From positions 3,534,001-3,598,000 of the forward strand of contig NZ_OZ253573.1 of NCBI RefSeq assembly GCF_965262965.1: a DNA stretch of 64,000 bases, read 5' to 3'. How positions within the stretch are numbered: position 1 is the first letter of the stretch; each line of letters starts with the position of its first letter. Below the pieces are notes generated by a model, which was not told the DNA's origin, ran no database searches, and was given only the letters and a program-made list of their open reading frames with translations. A program made the translations under genes and the position numbers. Shown piece by piece: positions 1 through 8,428 of this stretch. The stretch is from Poriferisodalis sp965262965 (GTDB lineage: Bacteria > Actinomycetota > Acidimicrobiia > Acidimicrobiales > Poriferisodalaceae).

Positions 1-696
1 CGGCTGTGTGTGTCGGGCTCGGCGCCGATGCCAGCAGAGCTGCACGACGCAGTTCGCCGCGCCAGCGCGCAGCACGTCGTCGAGCGCTACGGAATGACCG
101 AGACTGTGATGCTGGTGTCGAACCCGCACGATGGGCAACGTCGAGCGGGCACGGTGGGGATTCCATTGCCAGGCGTCGAACTGCGACTCGACCGCAGCGA
201 ATCCGAGCGGCAGGCGAGTGACGAGACGGGGGTCTCCACCCAGCCGTCGGCGTCGGCGCGAGAGATCCTGGTGCGTGGACCGAACGTGTTCGGCGGGTAC
301 TGGGAGCGGCCCGAGGCGAACGCCGAGTCCTTCGAAGACGGCTGGTTCCGCACTGGCGACTTGGGCAGCCTCGATGCGGACGGCTACCTGCGGATCGTCG
401 GGCGCGCAAAGGAGCTCATCATCAGCGGTGGCTTCAACGTGTACCCCCGCGAGGTCGAGGAAGTCATCGCCGAGCACCCGGACGTCACCGAGTGCGCGGT
501 TGGAGGAGAGCCCGACCCCGAGTGGGGCGAGGTGGTGGTTGCGTACGTGGTTGCCGAGCGAGACTTCGACGACGACGAGCTGAAGGACTTCGTGGGTGAG
601 CGCCTGGCGTTCTACAAGCGGCCCCGCCGCACGCACCGGAGAGCGGCGCTTCCCCGAAATGCCCTCGGAAAGCTGCAACGCCACGAGCTCGGCTGA
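1..696 (+). CDS. Acyl-CoA synthetase / AMP-dependent ligase, C-terminal part (cut by window edge)
   Basis: The frame is open from base 1, so the start lies upstream. The visible 231 residues are the C-terminal half of an ANL-superfamily adenylating enzyme, which activates a carboxylic acid with ATP and transfers it to CoA. Seen: the core segment VSGSAPMPAELHD, the substrate/ATP segment VERYGMTET, the hinge region WFRTGDLG and GYLRIVGRAKELIISGGFNVYP, and the C-terminal lysine region ALPRNALGKLQRHEL. The order and spacing match malonyl-CoA or medium/long-chain fatty acyl-CoA ligases. The exact substrate cannot be read. The stretch just before the last lysine (FYKRPRRTHRRAAL) is more Arg-rich than usual. 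Confidence 0.9.
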   Translation, partial: RLCVSGSAPMPAELHDAVRRASAQHVVERYGMTETVMLVSNPHDGQRRAGTVGIPLPGVELRLDRSESERQASDETGVSTQPSASAREILVRGPNVFGGYWERPEANAESFEDGWFRTGDLGSLDADGYLRIVGRAKELIISGGFNVYPREVEEVIAEHPDVTECAVGGEPDPEWGEVVVAYVVAERDFDDDELKDFVGERLAFYKRPRRTHRRAALPRNALGKLQRHELG

Positions 697-740
697 AGGG
701 GTCGCTTGCGGGCTGCGCATCTGACACCCTTGTAGACGCC

Positions 741-2243
741 ATGTTTCAGCTTCATGCGGTACAGCGAGCTGCTGCGCTCCCACATCGCTACATCGCACCC
801 GACAGCCTCGACGAAGCCATGGATCTGCTGGCGACCCACGGTGCTGCCGCACGCCTGATCGCAGGCGGCACGGATCTGATGCTGGAGATCGCTCGTGGGG
901 TCCGCACCGGCGTCGACGTGCTGGTGGATCTCTCAGGGCTCCATGGGTTCGATCAGATCACCTACGACAATGGCCGAGTGACGATCGGTCCGCTCGTCAC
1001 GCACGCCGATGTCATCGAGTCGGCTCCGATGCTGGCGGCCGGCTTGCCGCTCGCGCAGGCCTGCTTGGAAGTGGGCTCGCCGCCGCTGCGAAACCGGGCG
1101 ACAGTGGTCGGCAACATCGTCACGGCCAGTCCCGCCAACGACACCATCTCCGCGCTGGTGGCCCTCGCCGCCGATGTGACGATCGCATCGGCACGGGGCG
1201 AACGCGCAGTGCGGATCGAGGACTTCATTGCCGGATTCCGCCAGACAGTCCTCGAGCCTGACGAGATCGTCACATCGGTGTCCTTCGACGCTCTCGATGG
1301 GCCGCGGGCCGACGCCATCGCGGACCGGCGGGGTGTGTTCGTCAAGCTGGGCCTTCGACGGGCGCAAGCGATTTCTGTTGTGCACGCCGCGGTCGTCGTC
1401 GACGTGGCGGCGGATGGGACGACGGCCGACCTCGTCGTCGCGCTCGGCAGCGTCGCGGCGACCATCGTGACCGTGCCCGAGGCTGCCGACGCAGCCCGCG
1501 GTCGAGATCTGGCCGAGGCGTCGGCGGACATTGTCGACGCAGCGAGACGGACGGCGACACCGATCGACGACATCCGCGGCAGCGCCGAGTACCGATCGCA
1601 CACTGTCGGCGTCGTGGTCGAGCGTGCCATCGCCGCACTTGCGAACGGCACGCAGGCGCAGCGTTGGCCCCTCCGGCCACCGAGGCTGATGGTGACCATG
1701 GGTGGTGAGCACGCCCCGCCGCCGGTGCGAGTCACGATTTCCGAGCCGGCCGACGTCATCACCGCGACGGTCAACGGGCTCAGCCGCAGTGCCGCAGGTG
1801 CGTCGGGCAAGACATTGATGGACTGGCTGCGCGACGACCTCGCGCTGACGGGTACCAAGGAGGGCTGTGCCGAAGGAGAATGCGGCGCATGCACTGTGCA
1901 CCTCGACGGCGCGGCCGTCTTCTCGTGCCTAGTGCCCGCAGGCCGTGCGGCTGGGGCCAGCATCACCACGGTGGAGGGGATTGCGTCGCCTGACGGCAAT
2001 CTGCATCCGTTCCAGCAGGCGATGGTGGATACCGGTGGCGCTCAGTGCGGGTTCTGCACACCGGGCTTCGTGGTCAGCGCGGCCGCGCTGCTCGACGAGG
2101 TGGATGAACCGACACCGTCCCAGATCCAGATCGGCCTGTCCGGGAATCTTTGCCGCTGCACCGGTTACTGCTCGATCATCGAGGCAGTCTCGGTGGCTGC
2201 GGCGGCGGCCAGTGCCAATGAGGCGCCACAGGAGGCGCCATGA
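741..2243 (+). CDS. Molybdenum hydroxylase, fused FAD and [2Fe-2S] subunit
   Basis: A 500-residue electron-transfer subunit of the xanthine dehydrogenase / CO dehydrogenase family. The N-terminal part (about 10-290) is the FAD domain, with AGGTDLM near residue 41 and VVGNIVTASPANDTI near 122. The C-terminal part (about 320-490) is the [2Fe-2S] domain, with the plant-ferredoxin motif GCAEGECGACTVH and the second cluster motif QCGFCTPGF...NLCRCTGYC. Electrons from the Mo centre of the next gene would pass through the clusters to FAD. The order FAD-then-FeS is the reverse of eukaryotic-type XDH, where FeS comes first. The stop overlaps the next start by 4 bases (ATGA), implying co-translation. 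The start is the first ATG after a short gap and could be later. Confidence 0.88.
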   Translation: MFQLHAVQRAAALPHRYIAPDSLDEAMDLLATHGAAARLIAGGTDLMLEIARGVRTGVDVLVDLSGLHGFDQITYDNGRVTIGPLVTHADVIESAPMLAAGLPLAQACLEVGSPPLRNRATVVGNIVTASPANDTISALVALAADVTIASARGERAVRIEDFIAGFRQTVLEPDEIVTSVSFDALDGPRADAIADRRGVFVKLGLRRAQAISVVHAAVVVDVAADGTTADLVVALGSVAATIVTVPEAADAARGRDLAEASADIVDAARRTATPIDDIRGSAEYRSHTVGVVVERAIAALANGTQAQRWPLRPPRLMVTMGGEHAPPPVRVTISEPADVITATVNGLSRSAAGASGKTLMDWLRDDLALTGTKEGCAEGECGACTVHLDGAAVFSCLVPAGRAAGASITTVEGIASPDGNLHPFQQAMVDTGGAQCGFCTPGFVVSAAALLDEVDEPTPSQIQIGLSGNLCRCTGYCSIIEAVSVAAAAASANEAPQEAP

Positions 2244-4621
2244 GGGGTGCCATGGGGGCGCCGCCCGGGTCACCGGGCGCAGCGATCGAGCTGGAGATGC
2301 CCGATCAAGCCTCGGGCGGACTCGGAGCGTCACCTCCGCGAGCTGACGGCCCTGCGAAGGTTGCGGGCACCGCCGGCTATCCGGCGGACCGGATTCCCGC
2401 AGACGCGCTCTGGGCGTTCGTGGTGTTCACCGATCAGCCGCACGCGAGGCTGACGCACCTGGATCTCGGAGCGGCCGAGCGCTCGCCGGGTGTCGTCGCC
2501 GTGCTCGGCGCCGCCGATGTTCCGTGCAACGAATACGGGCTGACGAAGTTCGACCAGCCAGTCTTCGTCGGTCTCTCACACAGCGGAGCCAGCTCGGTCC
2601 CGTGCGATGTGTCGCGCTGGGAGGCCGACCACCTGGCGCTCGTCATCGCCGAGAACCTCACCCAGGCCCGGGCCGCCGCGAGCCTCATCGAAGCCGAGTG
2701 GGAGCCGCTGGGTGTCGTTGCAGATCTCGATGCGGCGCTCGCGGCCGACGCACCGCTCGTGCACGGCTACGAGGGAATCGGATCGAATCTGTACGAGTCG
2801 ATGCGCACCCGTAAGGGCGACCTCGAAACGGGCTGGGCTGCGGCTGCGGTCACTGTCGAAGCGACGTACGAAGTGCCGTACCAGGAGCACGCATTTCTTC
2901 AGCCTGAAGCAGGCACGTCGTGGATTGACGCCGACGGCACCGTCAACGTCGAGATCGCCGGGCAGTGGGTGCATGAGGACCGCGAACAGATCGCGCACGC
3001 ACTGGCGCTGCGGAAAGAACGAATTCGGGTGCGATATCCGGCCATCGGCGGCGCGTTCGGCGGCCGGGAGGACATGTCGCTGCAGATCATCCTGGCGCTT
3101 GGGGCGTACCGCCTCGCCGAGCGAGGCATCGAGCGGACCGTGGCGATGCAGTGGTCGCGCGAGGAGTCGATCGTCGGCCACCACAAACGCCACCGGGGGC
3201 GTATCTGGGCGCGCTGGGGAGCCGATCGCAACGGCAAGATCACCGCAGTGCAGGCGGAGGCGTGGCTCGACGCGGGGGCCTACAACTACACCTCGAACAA
3301 GGTGATGGGAAACCTGCACCTCGGCCTCGGCGGGCCGTACGAGCTGGCGAACGCTGCCATCGACACACACGTCGTGTACACCAACGCCACGCCGGGCGGC
3401 GCATTTCGGGGCTTCGGCGCGCCGCAGGCTGCCTTTGCCGTTGAATGCCAGGTGAACAAGCTGGCCGAAGCGCTGGGCATGGATCCCATCGACATCCGCC
3501 GCATCAACACCCTGCGGGAGGGCTCGCCGAGCATTGCCCACACGCCGATGCCAGCGGGCGTGACCATGCCCGAGGTGATCGAGGCGTGCGCCCACGCCGC
3601 AGCTTTGCCGGCGAGCCCCAGCGACGCCGACCCCGACGGCGATTCTGACGCCGACGGCGCAGAGCTGTTCAGCCCGTTCGGTTCGCTGCCCGCGCGACCG
3701 TCGTCGTTGCGGCGCGGGCGGGGCTTCGCCTGCGCGTTCAAGAACGTCGGGTTCTCCCTCGGCTTCCCCGAGCGCTGCGAGGCCACGATCGTCCTGCACG
3801 GCGAGCCCGGTGACGACACACCCTCGGGGGCCGAGCTCGCGCACGCCGGCGCAGACGTGGGTCAGGGCGCGCACACCGCCTTCCTGCAGATGGCTGCCGA
3901 GGCGACCGGTGTGGACCCGGCGTCGGTGGTGGGGCGATTCAGCGACACCGGAACGTCGGGAGACTCGGGCTCGGCTTCCGCGTCGCGCATGACCTGGATG
4001 GCCGGCAATTCGATCCTGGGGGCAGCCGAGGAAGCCGAGAAGGCGTGGCGCGAGGGGGATCGGCCGGCGATCGGGCATTTTCGCTTCATCCCGCCGCCGA
4101 CGACCGAACTGGACCCCGAGACCGGCGAGGGCACTCCCAACTTCACCTACGGCTATGTCGCGCAGCATGTCGAGTTGACGGTCGACATCGACACCGGCCA
4201 CATCCGCATCGATCGGGTGATCACCGCCAACGATGTGGGACGGGCCATCAACCCCCGTTTCGTGGTCGGCCAGATCGAGGGCGCCGTGGCCCAGGCGCAC
4301 GGCCATGTGCTCAGCGAGCACCTGCGCGCCAAGGATGGCCGGCTGCTCAACCCCCGCTTCAGCACCTACCTGATTCCCGGAATCGGTGACATCCCGGTGA
4401 CGACGCAGAGCGTGGTGCTCGAACTTGCCGACCCGCTCGGGCCGTTCGGGGCCCGCGGCATGGCCGAGATGGGGGTGATCCCGTATGCGCCTGCCGTGGC
4501 GGCAGCGCTGGCCGAAGCGACCGGCGTGTGGATGGACAGCTTCCCCCTGACCCCCGAGCGGGTGTGGGCGGCACTGAGCGACGCGCAGGCGGCCGCAGGA
4601 AACCTTCCCGGACGCCGCTGA
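2240..4621 (+). CDS. Molybdenum hydroxylase, Mo-cofactor-binding large subunit
   Basis: A 793-residue catalytic subunit of the xanthine dehydrogenase / aldehyde oxidase family. Seen: the N-terminal hammerhead domain (KVAGTAGYPADR near residue 38), the Mo-site motifs IGGAFGGRED and GGAFRGFGAPQAAFAVE, and a GARGMAEMG segment holding the conserved catalytic Glu near the C-terminus. Together with the overlapping upstream gene it makes a two-gene hydroxylase. CoxL-type active-site AYxCSFR is absent, so true aerobic CO dehydrogenase is unlikely; a purine or other N-heterocycle/aldehyde hydroxylase fits better. Residues about 455-480 carry an acidic Asp/Ser-rich insert that looks lineage-specific. 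No XdhC-type maturation gene is adjacent. Confidence 0.88.
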   Translation: MRGAMGAPPGSPGAAIELEMPDQASGGLGASPPRADGPAKVAGTAGYPADRIPADALWAFVVFTDQPHARLTHLDLGAAERSPGVVAVLGAADVPCNEYGLTKFDQPVFVGLSHSGASSVPCDVSRWEADHLALVIAENLTQARAAASLIEAEWEPLGVVADLDAALAADAPLVHGYEGIGSNLYESMRTRKGDLETGWAAAAVTVEATYEVPYQEHAFLQPEAGTSWIDADGTVNVEIAGQWVHEDREQIAHALALRKERIRVRYPAIGGAFGGREDMSLQIILALGAYRLAERGIERTVAMQWSREESIVGHHKRHRGRIWARWGADRNGKITAVQAEAWLDAGAYNYTSNKVMGNLHLGLGGPYELANAAIDTHVVYTNATPGGAFRGFGAPQAAFAVECQVNKLAEALGMDPIDIRRINTLREGSPSIAHTPMPAGVTMPEVIEACAHAAALPASPSDADPDGDSDADGAELFSPFGSLPARPSSLRRGRGFACAFKNVGFSLGFPERCEATIVLHGEPGDDTPSGAELAHAGADVGQGAHTAFLQMAAEATGVDPASVVGRFSDTGTSGDSGSASASRMTWMAGNSILGAAEEAEKAWREGDRPAIGHFRFIPPPTTELDPETGEGTPNFTYGYVAQHVELTVDIDTGHIRIDRVITANDVGRAINPRFVVGQIEGAVAQAHGHVLSEHLRAKDGRLLNPRFSTYLIPGIGDIPVTTQSVVLELADPLGPFGARGMAEMGVIPYAPAVAAALAEATGVWMDSFPLTPERVWAALSDAQAAAGNLPGRR

Positions 4622-4642
4622 CGTCGCTCCTACACTCCAACC

Positions 4643-5650
4643 GTGGCAGCTGGCTCGGGTGCGCAGCGACCGGACGCGACCGAACGCGTCATGGAACTGA
4701 TGATGTACCTGCTGGCGCGAGATGTGCCCAAGACCCGCGCAGAAATCTGGCGCGACACCGGCCTCTACGCACCGGACGGCACCGCAGATCGCCTGTTGCG
4801 CCAGAGCGCCCGTGCCACGTTCGAACGGGACAAGGCGGTGATTCGCAATCTGGGCGTGCGCATCACCGAGTCCATGGAGCACGACGGCGCCACGTCGTAC
4901 ACGATCCGCCGCCGCGACTACTTCCTGCCCGATCTGAGCTTGACGCCCGAAGAGCAAGTCGCGCTGCAGTTCGCAGCCGCACACGTCGACATCGGCGAGA
5001 CCTGGGATCTGGAGGCGGTCGCCAAGCTGACCAACGCAGCTGACGGTGCCGTAGCCCACGCGGTCGCCGCTTCGAGCGCGTCTGCGGGCGTCGAGCTCGA
5101 CACCGCGTCAGCGGCAGATGCGCAAGCCCGGGCACTGTTGCCGACGTTGGCTGCCGCTGCGGCCGACCGGGCCGAAGTCCGATTCCGGTATTCGGGCCGT
5201 GACCGGAAGGTGTCGCCGCTGGGCCTGCTGGGCAGGTCGCCGCACTGGTATCTGGCGGCGCTCGAAGGCGACGTCGCCAAGACGTTCCGGGTAGATCGCA
5301 TGGAAGGCGGTGTCACCGTCGGCGAGCCAGGCGCGTTCACCGAGCGCGCCGACATCGACGTTGCGGGCCTGCTGCCGTCCGATCCCATGCAGATCGATGT
5401 CGGCGACGACTTCGTTGCCCGGGTGCGCATCGACAACGTCGTGGCCCAGCAGCCGACTGCGGAACGGGGCGAGATCGTCGCACGTGACGACGACGGATCA
5501 GTGACGCTGGAAATCGCCGTCCGCAATCGCACGGCGTTTCGCACGTGGCTGCTGGACATGGGCCGTCATGCGGTGGTGCTCGAGCCGCCCGAGCTGGTGA
5601 GCGACATCGTCGACTGGTTGTCCGCACTCGCAGGCGGGGAACCATCGTGA
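4643..5650 (+). CDS. pafB: WYL-domain transcriptional regulator PafB
   Basis: A 335-residue protein with an N-terminal winged helix (about 8-75, including AEIWRDTGLYAP) and a C-terminal WYL-type ligand-sensing domain (FRYSGRDRKVSPLGLLGR, then SPHWYLAALEGDVAKTFRVDRM). PafB pairs with PafC, and in mycobacteria the pair activates DNA-damage genes independently of LexA/RecA. The GTG start at 4643 was chosen because it is the first start after the upstream stop. The stop overlaps the GTG of the next gene (GTGA), the usual pafBC arrangement. Pup-proteasome genes are not nearby here. Confidence 0.88.
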   Translation: MAAGSGAQRPDATERVMELMMYLLARDVPKTRAEIWRDTGLYAPDGTADRLLRQSARATFERDKAVIRNLGVRITESMEHDGATSYTIRRRDYFLPDLSLTPEEQVALQFAAAHVDIGETWDLEAVAKLTNAADGAVAHAVAASSASAGVELDTASAADAQARALLPTLAAAAADRAEVRFRYSGRDRKVSPLGLLGRSPHWYLAALEGDVAKTFRVDRMEGGVTVGEPGAFTERADIDVAGLLPSDPMQIDVGDDFVARVRIDNVVAQQPTAERGEIVARDDDGSVTLEIAVRNRTAFRTWLLDMGRHAVVLEPPELVSDIVDWLSALAGGEPS

Positions 5651-6651
5651 GCGGCGTCAGTACCTCGACCAAGGTGCAACGCCTGCTGGCCATTGTTCCC
5701 TGGGTGGTCGAACGCGGCGGTGCCACCATCGCCGAGATCGCTGAACGGTTCGAGATGAGCGCTTCTGCGGTGTACGACCTGCTGGCCGCGGCGATGTGCT
5801 ATGAGGTGGTCGGCGCCGGCATGCACGACAACTTGGGCATTGTCGTGTTCGGCAGCGAGGACCTGAACGGCGAGCCAGGCGGTCGTCCCCAAGGCGGGGC
5901 CGCCCATGGCGAGGCCTGGGTGCATGTCGAGCCTGGTGCGATGCTGGATCGGGCGCTGAATCTGTCGGTGCCCCAAGCATTCGGCATCCTCGTGGCTGGG
6001 CAATCGGCGCTCTCGCTGCGCGGCGCCGACCGCAGCGGCGCGTTGGCGACCGCACTCGACAAGCTGAGCGCGGCCTACGGCGAGCGCGTCCGCGTCTCGA
6101 TCGAGCTGGAACGCCCCCGGTGCCTCGATGTGCTCAATGCGGCGCTCGCTGCGGGCACGACGGTGCGTATCCGCTATTACACGCCCAACGCTGACGAGGG
6201 GTCGCAGCGGCGAGTGGACCCACTGGCGGTCGCGCTCCATGACGGGCACTGGTACGTGCGCGGCTGGTGCCATCTCCGCACCGATCTTCGGTCGTTCCGG
6301 GCGGATCGCATCGAGGAGTGCACCGACACCGGCGAGGTCCATGGTCGCCCGCCCGAGGCGCCGAACGCCGGGTTTGTGGCACACGCGGAAGCCGATGGCG
6401 CCACCGACGTCGTGCTGTCGATTCCCCAGGACGACCTGTGGCGTGTCGAGGCGTACCCGTCACGTTCGGTTCGCCCCGACGGCGGCCGGTGCACCGTCAC
6501 CTACGCCATTCGCAGCGTCCGGGTTCTCCAGCAGATGCTGCTGCGCCTCGGAGCGCAGACCCGCATCGTCAACGCGGCCGATCTGCCCCCAGGGCTCGCC
6601 GAAGCGGGCCCCAGCGCGGCAACCTCGGTCCTGGAGCTCTACACGTCGTAG
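5647..6651 (+). CDS. pafC: WYL-domain transcriptional regulator PafC
   Basis: A 334-residue partner of PafB. An N-terminal HTH (STSTKVQRLLAIVPWVVERG, then TIAEIAERFEMSASAVYDLL) is followed by a WYL domain (about 165-260) with RIRYYTPNADEGSQRRVDPL and DGHWYVRGWCHLRTDLRSF. The start is the GTG at 5647 that overlaps the pafB stop; a longer open frame upstream overlaps pafB and has no support. It likely acts as a heterodimer with PafB on promoters of DNA-repair genes. The 27-base space to the next, convergent gene leaves little room for a long 3' end. Confidence 0.87.
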   Translation: MSGVSTSTKVQRLLAIVPWVVERGGATIAEIAERFEMSASAVYDLLAAAMCYEVVGAGMHDNLGIVVFGSEDLNGEPGGRPQGGAAHGEAWVHVEPGAMLDRALNLSVPQAFGILVAGQSALSLRGADRSGALATALDKLSAAYGERVRVSIELERPRCLDVLNAALAAGTTVRIRYYTPNADEGSQRRVDPLAVALHDGHWYVRGWCHLRTDLRSFRADRIEECTDTGEVHGRPPEAPNAGFVAHAEADGATDVVLSIPQDDLWRVEAYPSRSVRPDGGRCTVTYAIRSVRVLQQMLLRLGAQTRIVNAADLPPGLAEAGPSAATSVLELYTS

Positions 6652-6678
6652 AGCTGGGCTTGAACCAGTGCTCCAGCC

Positions 6679-7473
6679 TCAGTCGACGAGGTCGACCGCC
6701 AGGCCGTAGTGGTCGGAAGCAACGACGCCGTCGACGGGCTCGGTGCCGATGATCTGTATTGCCTTCACGTTGCCGAGCGGAACCGGCCGGGGAGCCGAGA
6801 CGAAGACGTAGTCGATGCGGCGGTTCGGCCACATCGCCTGGGTGAGGTAGGGATTGGTGCCGCACCACGTATGGCCCGGGCCGTCGCCGGCTTGCGTCCA
6901 GGCGTCGTTGAAGACGAGATCGGGAACCGGCGGCGGCCGCTCGCCGGTCAGCAGCCGGATCTCGTCGGAGCTGGGGATCGCGTTGAAGTCGCCGGCGAGG
7001 ACGACCGGGAAGCCGTCAGGGTCGTGTTCGGCGGCAGCCAACTCACACAGCGTCCGCACTTGTCCTTGGCGGACTTCGCTCAGCGGGAACCGGTGCTCGA
7101 GGTGCGTGCAGATGACAGGCACCTCGCCCACCTGTGAATCGGGGTGAGCGATGCGCGCCACGACAGCGCTGCGATGACCGGACTGGTCGCCGACGGCCAG
7201 CGAATGCGAGTTCGAGCTCAGGATCGGCGTGCGGCTGAAAATGGCGTTTCCGAACGACAGCCCGCGGCGGCCAAAGCGCGGATGGTGCGCGACCTCCATG
7301 GCGAGTGCGCTCGCGACGACGTCGGCTTGGTTCTCGCCGTCTCGTTCGGCCCAGACTTCCTGGCAGCACACGATGTCGGGTTCCAGAGCTTCGAGCGTGG
7401 CGATGATGGCGTCGTGGCGGGCGCGCCAGTTGTCGCCGAAGCGCCACCACAGATTCCAGGTCACGACACGCAC
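6679..7473 (-). CDS. Endonuclease/exonuclease/phosphatase (EEP) family protein
   Basis: A 264-residue metal-dependent phosphodiesterase-fold enzyme. The start is the GTG at 7473, which gives the typical opening VRVVTWNLWWRFGDN; a longer frame would run under the divergent alaX gene. Metal and catalytic motifs are visible in the order expected for the family: WNLWW, CCQEVWAERDG, FPVVLAGDFNAIP, RRIDYVFVSAPR and VASDHYGLAVDL, the last holding the catalytic Asp-His. No signal peptide is visible, so it is probably cytoplasmic. The substrate (DNA, RNA, phosphoinositide or other phosphodiester) cannot be told from sequence. Confidence 0.85.
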   Translation of the reverse strand: MRVVTWNLWWRFGDNWRARHDAIIATLEALEPDIVCCQEVWAERDGENQADVVASALAMEVAHHPRFGRRGLSFGNAIFSRTPILSSNSHSLAVGDQSGHRSAVVARIAHPDSQVGEVPVICTHLEHRFPLSEVRQGQVRTLCELAAAEHDPDGFPVVLAGDFNAIPSSDEIRLLTGERPPPVPDLVFNDAWTQAGDGPGHTWCGTNPYLTQAMWPNRRIDYVFVSAPRPVPLGNVKAIQIIGTEPVDGVVASDHYGLAVDLVD

Positions 7474-7530
7474 GGCGTCACCGTAACGGTCGTGCGGTTC
7501 GGCGGCCTGAAGAACGTATCTTCTGCTGCA

Positions 7531-8265
7531 ATGCAGACCGATCAGCTCTACTTGCGAGACGCCTATCAGACCACCGCCGAAGCGACCGTCGTCGCGGTGC
7601 GTGACGACGGAGCGGTGGCACTGGACCGGACGGTCTTCTACGCCACCGGCGGAGGGCAGCCGCACGACGTCGGCACGCTCGCGGACTCATCGGGCAACGA
7701 ATGGCAGGTGGTCGAGGTGCGCAAGCAGGGCGACCTCGTGTGGCACAGCCTCGCATTTGACGATGGCGTCGAGCCGCCGACGAACGGGCAGCCCGTCACG
7801 GGCACGATCGACTGGGGCCGACGCTTGCGGCTGATGCGGACCCACACGGCGCTGCACATCCTGTGCGGGGTCATCTGGAACGAGTGGGGTGTGCTGGTGA
7901 CCGGCGGGAACATGGAGCCGCTGAGCGCCCGCATGGACTTCGAGTTCAGTCCGCTGCCCGAAGGGTTTGCCGCTGGTGTCACCGATCTGGTGAACGCCGA
8001 GATCGCGGCTGACCGTCCGATCGAAGTCAGTTTTCTCGGTCGAGCGGCGGCGCTGGCTGATCCCGAGCTGATCCGCACGAAGGTGAACCTGATTCCCGAG
8101 TCGGTGACCGACATCCGGGTGGTGGACATCGTGGGGCTGGATCGCCAAGCTGACGGTGGCACGCATGTGGCTTCGACGGGCGCGGTGGGGCGATTCGAGA
8201 TCACCAAGACGGAGTCGAAGGGGAGGGGAAACAAGCGCGTGCGGGTGGTCTTGCACGACGCCTGA
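7531..8265 (+). CDS. alaX: Alanyl-tRNA editing protein AlaX family
   Basis: A 244-residue free-standing editing domain related to the C-terminal part of AlaRS, which hydrolyses Ser-tRNA(Ala) or Gly-tRNA(Ala). Seen: the FYATGGGQPHDVGTL loop, the zinc/catalytic HTALH (MRTHTALHILCG) and the second metal motif DGGTHVASTGAVG. In AlaRS and many AlaX proteins the second motif begins CGGTH; here the Cys position is Asp, leaving three obvious His ligands. The ATG at 7531 was chosen because homologous sequence begins there; upstream codons lie inside the divergent EEP gene region. It is 57 bases from the divergent start, so the promoters overlap. Confidence 0.87.
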   Translation: MQTDQLYLRDAYQTTAEATVVAVRDDGAVALDRTVFYATGGGQPHDVGTLADSSGNEWQVVEVRKQGDLVWHSLAFDDGVEPPTNGQPVTGTIDWGRRLRLMRTHTALHILCGVIWNEWGVLVTGGNMEPLSARMDFEFSPLPEGFAAGVTDLVNAEIAADRPIEVSFLGRAAALADPELIRTKVNLIPESVTDIRVVDIVGLDRQADGGTHVASTGAVGRFEITKTESKGRGNKRVRVVLHDA

Positions 8266-8288
8266 GTGACGCTGCGCGGTGGCTGTCC

Positions 8289-8367
8289 GGGGTGGGTCCT
8301 GTCACCGAACACCCCGCAGTCCTCGCAAGCTGCGGCTGCGGGGGCCCCGTTCGGTGCCACCCACCCC
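8289..8367 (+). terminator. Three-tier inverted repeat after alaX
   Basis: Three nested perfect 8-base arms pair: GGGGTGGG (8289-8296) with CCCACCCC (8360-8367), CACCGAAC (8303-8310) with GTTCGGTG (8349-8356), and CCCCGCAG (8312-8319) with CTGCGGGG (8336-8343). This would be a long GC-rich hairpin 24 bases after the alaX stop and 61 bases before the next start. No run of T follows, so it may be a structured terminator of the high-GC type, a processing site or a small RNA. Confidence 0.5.
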
Positions 8368-8428
8368 TTGTCGCCTGTTTGACGAGCGCTCTTGGTGGGC
8401 GCGCGTTTGTTCCGGTACCTTGTGAGAA

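Noticed and set aside
2240..4621. True aerobic CO dehydrogenase large subunit (CoxL)
   Set aside because: The CoxL active-site loop AYxCSFR is missing; the corresponding segment reads GGAFRGFG, as in other molybdenum hydroxylases.
2576..5059. 827-codon open frame on the minus strand
   Set aside because: It lies entirely under the molybdenum hydroxylase and pafB genes, has the composition of a high-GC shadow frame and no domain.
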